NCBI GenBank assembly: GCA_023395595.1
Contig: JAEWYO010000024.1
Coordinates: forward strand, 1 to 13,549
Source of the DNA: Bacillota bacterium
GTDB taxonomy: Bacteria; Bacillota; Clostridia; Christensenellales; CAG-138
Length of the DNA: 13,549 nt
Reading direction: 5' to 3'
Shown: positions 8,033-13,549 of the stretch, piece by piece
How the letters are laid out: every line of letters begins with the position of its first letter
How positions within the stretch are numbered: position 1 is the first letter of the stretch
Made by a program: the position numbers and the translations under genes
The notes under the pieces: model-generated
Databases searched by the model: none
What the model was told of the DNA's origin: nothing
The model's input: the letters and a program-made list of their open reading frames with translations, nothing else

Positions 8033-8592
8033 TCGATCAACTAAACGGAGACGAAGCGCTTATCAACAGCGTTTTGTCTTCTTTTTTATGTGAAAAAGAT
8101 CCCGATCTAACAATGTTTCTTCATGAGAAGGCGGTTAAATTCGAAGGGCTTCATAAAGCCAGAACCTATTTGGTTGTCGATGAAGATTCGCTCGCAGAAT
8201 CAACCCTTTGTATTTTAGGATATTTCTCGCTTGCCCTACAGGCGTTAAATCTATCGGAAGATGTGTCAGTTCGGAGGCGGGGGTTTCTGGATGGTATATC
8301 TGGAAAACGAAAAGGCGAGAAAATCATCAGCTTCCCGTGTTTCCTTATCGGTCAACTTGCTCGTAATTCGTCTGCGAATAAGGAAGAGATGCCGGGCGCT
8401 TACTTCCTGAATCAGGCATTGCAGTACATTGTGCTTGCGCAGGATGTTGTAAGCGGAAGAATCGTGCTTGTGGAGTGTAAGCCGGATCCTAAATTGATAC
8501 AGTTTTACACGAATCATGAGTTTGAGGAGTTTACCAGAATAAGCGACAAAGATGGCAAGGAAATGGTTCAGCTCATACGAATGTTGAATTAG
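8011..8592 (+). CDS. GNAT-family N-acetyltransferase, probable toxin
   Basis: Protein of 193 residues with a GNAT fold. A helical N-terminus (about 1-50) precedes RTYLVVDED and the beta strand ILGYFSLALQAL (68-79). The acetyl-CoA region reads CFLIGQLARN (110-119) with a following EEMPGAYFLNQAL helix. The late part IVLVECKPDPKLIQFYTNHEFEEF (151-174) carries Y166 in the FYxxxxF position used as general acid in TacT-type toxins. Those toxins acetylate aminoacyl-tRNA; whether this one does is unknown. It overlaps the small upstream gene, as in type II toxin-antitoxin pairs. The start is uncertain. TTG 8011 has no ribosome binding site of its own, whereas GAGGAG at 7986-7991 is ideally spaced for an in-frame ATT at 7999. 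The cassette is AT-richer than the flanking genes, a sign of transfer. Confidence 0.82.
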   Translation: MFPLKGLIDQLNGDEALINSVLSSFLCEKDPDLTMFLHEKAVKFEGLHKARTYLVVDEDSLAESTLCILGYFSLALQALNLSEDVSVRRRGFLDGISGKRKGEKIISFPCFLIGQLARNSSANKEEMPGAYFLNQALQYIVLAQDVVSGRIVLVECKPDPKLIQFYTNHEFEEFTRISDKDGKEMVQLIRMLN

Positions 8593-8621
8593 TCTCCTAT
8601 ACTTAAATATACGAATAGCAA

Positions 8622-8653
8622 AAGCGCCCACATCGGGCGCTTGTTTGATTTTT
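8622..8653. terminator. Bidirectional terminator between the GNAT cassette and the HIT operon
   Basis: An 8-bp stem (AAGCGCCC / GGGCGCTT, 8622-8629 and 8635-8642) with a 5-nt loop is followed on the plus strand by GTTTGATTTTT. On the minus strand it is followed by TTGCTATT. It serves both convergent transcripts. Confidence 0.75.
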
Positions 8654-8686
8654 ATCGATTCTTTTCGCTTGGGAACCGAACTTCCC

Positions 8687-9031
8687 TCAGCCCGGAGGCC
8701 AGGCAAGCAGACGTCCGCCGAGAATATGAAAATGCAGGTGCGGTACGCTCTGCTGTCCGTCCTTGCCGCTGTTGACGACCACGCGATAGCCGCTCTCGTC
8801 GATCCCCAGCTCCTTGACCAGCTTGCTGATGACGCTGTAAGCGTGGCCGACGATGGCTTCGTCCTCTTTCGTGAGTTCGTTCACGCCGATGATGTGCTTT
8901 TTCGGCACGACGAGCACGTGCACAGGCGACTGCGGCTCGATGTCGTGGATGGCGACGACCAGATCGTCTTCATACACTTTTCGCGACGGGATTTCCCCGG
9001 CGATGATTTTGCAAAAGATGCAGTTGCTCAA
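8687..9031 (-). CDS. HIT-family nucleotide-binding protein (HinT-like)
   Basis: Protein of 114 residues of the histidine triad family, small nucleotide phosphoramidases/hydrolases that cleave adenosine-linked phosphoramidates or AMP esters in the cytoplasm. The opening CIFCKIIAGEIPSRKVYEDD is typical, with C4 and C7 forming half of the zinc site found in some members. The catalytic triad is in HLHFHILGGR (around residue 98) and the chain ends in WPPG, the usual C-terminus. Length is normal. The start is a TTG at 9031, preceded by AAGGAG at 10 nt; no in-frame ATG is available. It is the last gene of the prmA-rsmE-mtaB-HIT run, 77 bp after mtaB, a neighbourhood widespread in Firmicutes. Confidence 0.95.
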   Translation of the reverse strand: MSNCIFCKIIAGEIPSRKVYEDDLVVAIHDIEPQSPVHVLVVPKKHIIGVNELTKEDEAIVGHAYSVISKLVKELGIDESGYRVVVNSGKDGQQSVPHLHFHILGGRLLAWPPG

Positions 9032-9108
9032 ATTCTCTCAACTCCTTTGTCCTTATTCTACCCTGTCCGGCGGATGAAAAGCAATCGATTTCAGAGCGCA
9101 AACAGGGC

Positions 9109-10383
9109 TCAATCCAGCCGTGTACCGTATGCCGTTTCGTCCTCAAACCCGTCGATCCGGATGCGGACGATCTCGCCCTCGCTGGCATCGGTCTTCACGC
9201 GGATATAGTTGCCGCTGTAGCCCGCGCCGTCGCTCTCGGCAAGCACCTCAACCACGCTGCCGATTTGCTGGCGCAGATAGGATTGCGTGAGCGATTTACC
9301 AAGCGCGATGAGCTCTTTTGCGCGAGAATCCTTAATCGCTTTGGGAAGATGGTTTGGAAGGTTTTCTGCCTTGGTGCCTTTTCGAAGAGAGAAAGGAAAC
9401 ACATGCATCCGCGCGAACTTCGCCGCTTGGCAAAACGCGAGCGTTTCCGCGTGCTCTGTTTCCGTTTCACCCGCAAAGCCGGCAATCACGTCCGTCGTGA
9501 TCGCGCAATCGGGCATGTATTTGCGCAGCAGCGCGAGAGCAGCAAGATATTCTTCTGCAGTATACTTACGGTTCATGCGTGCAAGCACCGTGTTGGAACC
9601 GCTCTGGAGCGAAAGATGAAATTGCCTGCAAATCTTCGGGTTGTCGGCGAGCGCTTTTGCGACGGTTTCGTTGACAAACAGCGGCTCAAGCGACCCCAGC
9701 CGGATGCGACGGATTCCCTCCGGCTCGCTTGCGCGGGCGATTGCGTCCAGCAGGGTGATGCCGCTTTGCGCAAAGTCCCGCCCGTAGCTCGCGAGATGGA
9801 TTCCCGTGAGCACGATCTCGCGATAGCCCTCGTTTGCCAGCATTGCCACTTCGGCGGAGAGTTCGTCCAGCGGACGGGAGCGAAGCGGTCCGCGCGCAAA
9901 GGGGATGATGCAATAGGAGCAGAAATTGACGCAGCCGTCCTGAATCTTGAGCGTCGCGCGGGTACGCGAATCGCGCACGGCGGAGAGCGGCTCAAACTCC
10001 CGCATCTCATAGAGCAGCGAGATATATGACTCCTCGTCTTTCGAGCGGAGCGCGTCGTTCACGCGGAAAACGATCTCTTTTCGTCCGCTGGTGCCGATCA
10101 CGAGCCCGACGCCTTCGAGCCCAGCGACTGCTTCCGGCGCGGTCTGCGCATAGCAGCCGACGGCGACGACGAGCGCGCTCGGGTTCATCCGGTGCGCGCG
10201 GGCAATCATCTGGCGGGATTTTGTGTCGCTCGTCTGCGTGACGGTGCAGGTGTTGATCACGTAGACATCCGCAAGCTCGCTGAATTCGACAATTTCCCAG
10301 CCATCCTGCACAAAAAGCTCCCGCATGGCTTCGGTTTCGTAATGATTCACCTTGCAGCCGAGCGTGGTCAGCGCGACTTTCAT
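9109..10383 (-). CDS. mtaB: tRNA (N6-threonylcarbamoyladenosine(37)-C2)-methylthiotransferase MtaB
   Basis: Radical-SAM methylthiotransferase that turns t6A37 into ms2t6A37 in tRNAs reading ANN codons. The product has 424 residues, normal for the family. The N-terminal domain carries the three Cys of the auxiliary 4Fe-4S cluster: C10 (LGCKVN), C46 (INTCTVT) and C77 (VGCYAQ). The radical-SAM triad C151-x3-C155-x2-C158 follows in IQDGCVNFCSYCIIPFARGP. The segment SLQSGSNTVLARMNRKYTAE (after about residue 275) and a C-terminal TRAM-like part (from about 365) complete the MiaB/MtaB layout. GCKVNHYET at the start fits MtaB rather than MiaB. ATG 10383 has GAGG 7 nt upstream. The gene lies 46 bp after rsmE in the same operon. 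Confidence 0.95.
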   Translation of the reverse strand: MKVALTTLGCKVNHYETEAMRELFVQDGWEIVEFSELADVYVINTCTVTQTSDTKSRQMIARAHRMNPSALVVAVGCYAQTAPEAVAGLEGVGLVIGTSGRKEIVFRVNDALRSKDEESYISLLYEMREFEPLSAVRDSRTRATLKIQDGCVNFCSYCIIPFARGPLRSRPLDELSAEVAMLANEGYREIVLTGIHLASYGRDFAQSGITLLDAIARASEPEGIRRIRLGSLEPLFVNETVAKALADNPKICRQFHLSLQSGSNTVLARMNRKYTAEEYLAALALLRKYMPDCAITTDVIAGFAGETETEHAETLAFCQAAKFARMHVFPFSLRKGTKAENLPNHLPKAIKDSRAKELIALGKSLTQSYLRQQIGSVVEVLAESDGAGYSGNYIRVKTDASEGEIVRIRIDGFEDETAYGTRLD

Positions 10384-10429
10384 AGGAGTACCTCGATTGT
10401 GATCGGAAGAAGAGCGGCTGTTTTCACGT

Positions 10430-11149
10430 TCATGCTTCCACCTCATACAGTGTCTGCGCGAGCATCGCCATGCCCGCGGTCTCCGTGCGCAAGATTCGCT
10501 TGCCGAGGGAGACGCTCACGGCTCCCGCCTGAACAAGCTGGCGAACTTCGTCTTCTTCCAGCCCGCCTTCGGGCCCGATCAGCAGAGCGATGGTTCGTGG
10601 TAAAGCCGCCGCGCGGAGCGCCTGCTTGAGGGAGACGGTGTTTTCGTCCTCATATGCTACCAGAAACAGATCAAACGATTGCACGTCGATCTTTTTGAGC
10701 GCGGTGAGCGGAAGAACCTGCGGAATCATGGCTCTGCGGCTTTGTTTTGCCGCCTCCAATGCCACGCGGTTGTAGCGCTCCCGCTTCTTGTCATAATCCT
10801 TGCCGGGCACGACCACGCAGCGCGCGGACTGCACAGGTACAACGGCGAACACGCCAAGCTCCGTGCATTTTTGCACGATCAACTCCATCTTTCCCGTCTT
10901 GGGCAGGCATTGAAACAGCGTCACCCGAACGGGGCTTTCCGCCTCGCTTGCGTGCGGGGTGCCAACCGTACACGAGACAGCATCCGGCGAAACGGAGGCA
11001 ATTAGAGCGTCATATTCGTTCCCAGCGCCGTCGCAGAGAGAGAGCGCATCGCCCGCCTTCATGCGAAGCACGCGGGAGATATGGTGCGCGTCGTCTCCCG
11101 TGATGGTCGCGGTATCAGCTGTGATGTTGTCGCAAAAAAATCTGCGCAT
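10430..11149 (-). CDS. rsmE: 16S rRNA (uracil(1498)-N(3))-methyltransferase
   Basis: SPOUT-class methyltransferase that modifies U1498 of 16S rRNA with S-adenosylmethionine. The product has 239 residues, typical length. The N-terminal PUA-like part opens MRRFFCD and contains HHISRVLRM (22-30). The SPOUT part has KTGKMELIVQKCTELGV (84-100), the SAM loop LIGPEGGLEEDE (190-201) and the knot motif LGKRILRTETA (215-225). ATG 11149 has AAAGGG about 8 nt upstream. It lies between prmA and mtaB with short gaps, as expected for this operon. Confidence 0.96.
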   Translation of the reverse strand: MRRFFCDNITADTATITGDDAHHISRVLRMKAGDALSLCDGAGNEYDALIASVSPDAVSCTVGTPHASEAESPVRVTLFQCLPKTGKMELIVQKCTELGVFAVVPVQSARCVVVPGKDYDKKRERYNRVALEAAKQSRRAMIPQVLPLTALKKIDVQSFDLFLVAYEDENTVSLKQALRAAALPRTIALLIGPEGGLEEDEVRQLVQAGAVSVSLGKRILRTETAGMAMLAQTLYEVEA

Positions 11150-11186
11150 GAAAAAATCCCTTTATCATTTGTGAAAATCTTTGCAG

Positions 11187-11205
11187 GGACGGATAGCATC
11201 CGCCC
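11187..11205 (-). other. Short hairpin in the prmA-rsmE gap
   Basis: An 8-bp stem with a 3-nt loop (11187-11194 with 11198-11205, one G-T pair) lies about 38 bp upstream of rsmE and has no T-run on either strand. It may be an mRNA stability or processing element between the two genes; no function can be assigned. Confidence 0.35.
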
Positions 11206-11226
11206 GCATTTAAGATTCGTGTGCGG

Positions 11227-12189
11227 TTATGCGCGCAGCAGCATCGCAACCCAGCCCTCGCTGCGCAGAATCTCTTCCACGGTGAAGCCTTCGCGAATCA
11301 ACGCGTGCTTGACCTCGTCCTCCCGCTCGTCGATGATGCCGGAGACGATGAACGGCGCGCCTTTTTTGCAGCAGGTTTTCGCAAACGGCGCGATCGCGAT
11401 GATCACCCCCGCGACGATATTCGCCACGACCACGTCGTAGCCGCGGCGGATGCGGGTTTGCAGCGTCTCGTCGGAGAGCAGATCGCCGATGAGCACATCG
11501 TATTGTGCGGGAACCACACCGTTCATCGCGGCGTTTTCGAGGGCGACGTGCTCCGCAACGGGGTCGATGTCCACCGCGACGGCGTGCGTTGCACCCAGCA
11601 GCACGGACGCGACGGAGAGAATCCCGCTGCCGCAGCCGAGGTCGAGCATATCGCAGCCCGGCTTGACCACGGTTTCAAGCAGCTCCAGGCACATGCGCGT
11701 GGTGTGGTGCTCGCCGGTGCCGAATGCCACGCCGGGATCGAGCTTGAGCGTCACGCGGTTTTCCGGCGCGGGCTCTTCAATCCAGCAGGGCAGCACATAC
11801 AGCCGCTTGCCGATCTTGAGCGGTTTATAATAAGCTTTCCAGTTGTTTTCCCAGTCCGCGTCGTCCATGCGGTTGATGACCACAGAGAGCGACCCCGCGT
11901 CGTAGCCAGGATCGGCGGCGCGCAGCTGCGCAATGCCCTGCTTGACTTCTTCCACAACGGGCATGCTCTCCGGCACGTCCGCCACATACGCCTTCACGCA
12001 GGGTTCGTCCACGCCGACCTTGTCCGCGTCTGCATAGTCCCAATAGACCACGCGCTCGTTGAGAAACGCCATCGCGCGCTCGTGGCTCTCTTCAATGCTC
12101 ACTTGATCGAGTCCCGCTTTGGAGAACGCGAACGTCACCGCGTCCAGTCCCGCGTCGGTGGTGTAGACGCAGATTTCCAGCCATTTCAT
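11227..12189 (-). CDS. prmA: Ribosomal protein L11 methyltransferase
   Basis: SAM-dependent methyltransferase that trimethylates ribosomal protein L11. The product has 320 residues, normal length. The N-terminal substrate-recognition part (about 1-95) opens MKWLEICVYTTDAGLDAV. WENNWKAYYKPLKIGKRL (113-130) and LDPGVAFGTGEHHTTRMCL (150-168) are PrmA signatures. Motif I is LDLGCGSGILSVAS (182-195), the acidic ribose-binding D207 lies in AVDIDP, and VANIVAGVI (255-263) is the late catalytic-region motif. ATG 12189 has a modest AGGA about 11 nt upstream. It is the first gene of the prmA-rsmE-mtaB-HIT operon and diverges from comEC. Confidence 0.96.
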   Translation of the reverse strand: MKWLEICVYTTDAGLDAVTFAFSKAGLDQVSIEESHERAMAFLNERVVYWDYADADKVGVDEPCVKAYVADVPESMPVVEEVKQGIAQLRAADPGYDAGSLSVVINRMDDADWENNWKAYYKPLKIGKRLYVLPCWIEEPAPENRVTLKLDPGVAFGTGEHHTTRMCLELLETVVKPGCDMLDLGCGSGILSVASVLLGATHAVAVDIDPVAEHVALENAAMNGVVPAQYDVLIGDLLSDETLQTRIRRGYDVVVANIVAGVIIAIAPFAKTCCKKGAPFIVSGIIDEREDEVKHALIREGFTVEEILRSEGWVAMLLRA

Positions 12190-12209
12190 CTTGTATGCAT
12201 TCCTATCTG

Positions 12210-12225
12210 TCCGCGCAGGCGCGGA
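12210..12225 (-). other. GC-rich hairpin in the prmA leader
   Basis: TCCGCGC and GCGCGGA (7 bp) are separated by 2 nt, within a predicted leader of about 52 nt and just upstream of the weak ribosome binding site. A role in initiation or mRNA stability is possible. There is no T-run, so it is not a terminator. Confidence 0.4.
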
Positions 12226-12247
12226 AATACTTTTTTCTAATATCTGT

Positions 12248-12277
12248 AGTATACCATCGCAAGGAATGTTAGTTCAA
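12248..12277 (-). promoter_or_regulatory. Promoter of the prmA-rsmE-mtaB-HIT operon
   Basis: On the minus strand TTGAAC (12272-12277) and TATACT (12248-12253) are separated by 18 bp, with 4/6 and 5/6 matches. The predicted start is near 12241. Confidence 0.6.
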
Positions 12278-12308
12278 GAAAGTGCGTTGCGGACCTGCAA
12301 ACACAGAA

Positions 12309-12337
12309 TTGACAAACATGATCGGGTGTGATTAACT
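12309..12337 (+). promoter_or_regulatory. comEC promoter with extended -10, start site at the ATG
   Basis: TTGACA (12309-12314), a 17-bp spacer and TTAACT (12332-12337) preceded by TG at 12329-12330 (extended -10). The -10 itself matches only 3 of 6. The expected start of transcription, 7-8 nt beyond the -10, coincides with the ATG at 12345. Confidence 0.5.
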
Positions 12338-12346
12338 CAACCCGAT
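12321..12346. promoter_or_regulatory. Inverted repeat over the comEC -10/+1, candidate operator
   Basis: ATCGGGT (12321-12327) and ACCCGAT (12340-12346) form a perfect 7-bp inverted repeat with a 12-bp centre that contains the -10 box; its right arm runs into the comEC ATG. A DNA-binding regulator is a simple explanation, but a hairpin in an mRNA started further upstream cannot be excluded. Confidence 0.35.
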
Positions 12347-13549
12347 GTCGCAATTTGTCGGTGAAAAACAAACGAACAATACCACCCGCGCGCCGTGGTT
12401 TCACGCGCGTCCGGTCGCCGTTGCCGCAATCGGCTTGCTCTTCGGGCTGTTGATTGGCGACGGGTTTTCACTCCCGCGCGCGTTGATCGCGGCGCTGGTG
12501 CTGCTTGCCTGCGCGCTTGCCGCGTATCTAACCAAAAGAGTGATGTGGACGGTGTTTCTTGTTTGTATGGCGGTGGGGTTCGTGCGCGTTTCTCTCTCCG
12601 TGCCAACATCGGTGCCGACCGGCAGCGGTACCGTGCAGGGCAGAATCTGCGAAACGCCGGAATACCGCGAGGACGGAAGCTATCGCGTCTACCTAAGCGA
12701 CGCAACGCTGGACGGTACGCCTGTTTCCGGCAGGCTGCGGCTCTTTGCGCGCTTTGCTGGAGCCCCTGCCTACGGACAGGTCGTCTCCGCTGATGCAGAA
12801 GTGGTACAGTCGGACGAAAAATATCGCCTGAATGACCGCTATCGCGGTGTGTTCGCTGTTGCATTTGCTAGTGGAAATGTGGATGTACTTTGGCAGTCCC
12901 CGCCGGATCTCTACGGCGCGCTGCTAAACCTTCGCGAGACCATCGGAACTCGCATCGCGCTGCTCTTCCCCAACGCGCCGGGCGAGGCAAAGGGCATGAT
13001 ATTAGGCGACGTTTCAGACATTGACGACGAGATGATGAATGCCTTTCGGGACACCGGTATCGCGCATCTGCTGTCCGTTTCGGGGTTGCATGTGTCCCTG
13101 CTTGCGGTCGCGTTTTCGCTGCTGTTTCGCAAAAACGCGTGGATTCGCTTTCTCGCGGTGGCGGTATTTTGTACGCTGTACGCGGCGATTACCGCGTTTT
13201 CCCCGCCGGTGGTGCGCAGCGGAATCATGCTGCTGGTGGGCCTTCTCGCGTTCCCGCTGCGTCGGCGGCTGGACGCGGTGAGCGCACTTTCCGCCTCGTT
13301 TGTGCTGATTTTGTTGTTTAACCCATACGCGCTCTGGAATGCGGGGTTTCAGCTTTCGTTTGTTGCGGTGTTGTCGATGATTTTGCTGGCTCCAATCTTC
13401 CAAAAACCGCTCGCGCGCCTTGGCTCCACTGCGTCTGGCCTGCTTGGCGCTTCTGTCGCCGTTGTGATCGGCACCCTGCCCACGAGCTGTTATTTCTTTG
13501 AGCAGGCGCAGTTTCTTTCGCTCGTGACCAATCTGTTTGTGATTCCGAT
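12345..13549 (+). CDS. comEC: ComEC/Rec2-family DNA-uptake channel, N-terminal part
   Basis: Inner-membrane channel through which single-stranded DNA enters during natural transformation; the family is also kept by bacteria not known to be competent. The reading opens MSQFVGEKQTNN and runs to the window edge (401 codons; full proteins usually exceed 700). Two or three hydrophobic segments (about 22-84) come first, then an OB-like soluble region (about 95-190, GTVQGRICETPEYREDG onward). The competence domain follows with the classic block FRDTGIAHLLSVSGLHVSLLA (from about 236), PPVVRSGIMLLVGLL and NPYALWNAGFQLSFVAVLSM. Any C-terminal metallo-beta-lactamase domain would be outside. An in-frame stop at 12333-12335 limits the start to ATG 12345, which has no Shine-Dalgarno sequence and may be read from a leaderless message. 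No frame break is seen. Confidence 0.93.
   Translation, partial: MSQFVGEKQTNNTTRAPWFHARPVAVAAIGLLFGLLIGDGFSLPRALIAALVLLACALAAYLTKRVMWTVFLVCMAVGFVRVSLSVPTSVPTGSGTVQGRICETPEYREDGSYRVYLSDATLDGTPVSGRLRLFARFAGAPAYGQVVSADAEVVQSDEKYRLNDRYRGVFAVAFASGNVDVLWQSPPDLYGALLNLRETIGTRIALLFPNAPGEAKGMILGDVSDIDDEMMNAFRDTGIAHLLSVSGLHVSLLAVAFSLLFRKNAWIRFLAVAVFCTLYAAITAFSPPVVRSGIMLLVGLLAFPLRRRLDAVSALSASFVLILLFNPYALWNAGFQLSFVAVLSMILLAPIFQKPLARLGSTASGLLGASVAVVIGTLPTSCYFFEQAQFLSLVTNLFVIP

Noticed and set aside
9265..10029. 254-codon plus-strand open frame within mtaB
   Set aside because: It is antisense to mtaB, which has all six cluster cysteines and full family length.

Overview
The window comes from a bacterial chromosome and most resembles a fairly GC-rich member of the Clostridia. 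The signs are strong AGGAGG-type ribosome binding sites, sigma-A promoters, a Clostridia-style LeuS, the 'GCCYG' type of Lgt, and the common Firmicutes order prmA-rsmE-mtaB-HIT. No rRNA, tRNA, CRISPR array, insertion sequence or phage gene is visible.

Layout. (1) 1-2024, minus: leuS, cut off at the window edge before its C-terminus, with its own promoter overlapped by a perfect 22-bp palindrome. (2) 2167-3648, plus: a small two-helix membrane protein, then an Lgt-family lipoprotein diacylglyceryl transferase with a long Lys/Glu tail. (3) 3667-4221, minus: an AT-richer gene for a three-helix membrane protein with a soluble C-terminal domain. (4) 7491-4459, minus: a probable three-gene operon of alpha/beta-hydrolase (HSL type), HxxxDG acyltransferase (alcohol acetyltransferase/condensation fold) and a zinc-ribbon protein with six membrane segments. 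(5) 7791-8653, plus: an AT-richer two-gene cassette with a perfect consensus promoter, a 58-residue small protein and an overlapping GNAT acetyltransferase; it has the form of a toxin-antitoxin module. (6) 12189-8687, minus: a housekeeping translation/RNA-modification operon, prmA-rsmE-mtaB-HIT. (7) 12345 to the right edge, plus: the first part of comEC, the DNA-uptake channel, divergent from prmA.

How they work together. leuS, prmA, rsmE and mtaB all serve translation: tRNA charging, L11 methylation, 16S rRNA methylation and tRNA ms2t6A formation. lgt and comEC act at the membrane. The esterase/acyltransferase/zinc-ribbon operon and the GNAT cassette are the accessory parts and the best candidates for poorly described biology. 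Noteworthy control features are the palindrome on the leuS promoter (with no room for a T-box), a comEC promoter that puts the ATG at about +1 (a leaderless message), and a GNAT gene whose only well-placed Shine-Dalgarno sequence points to an ATT codon.
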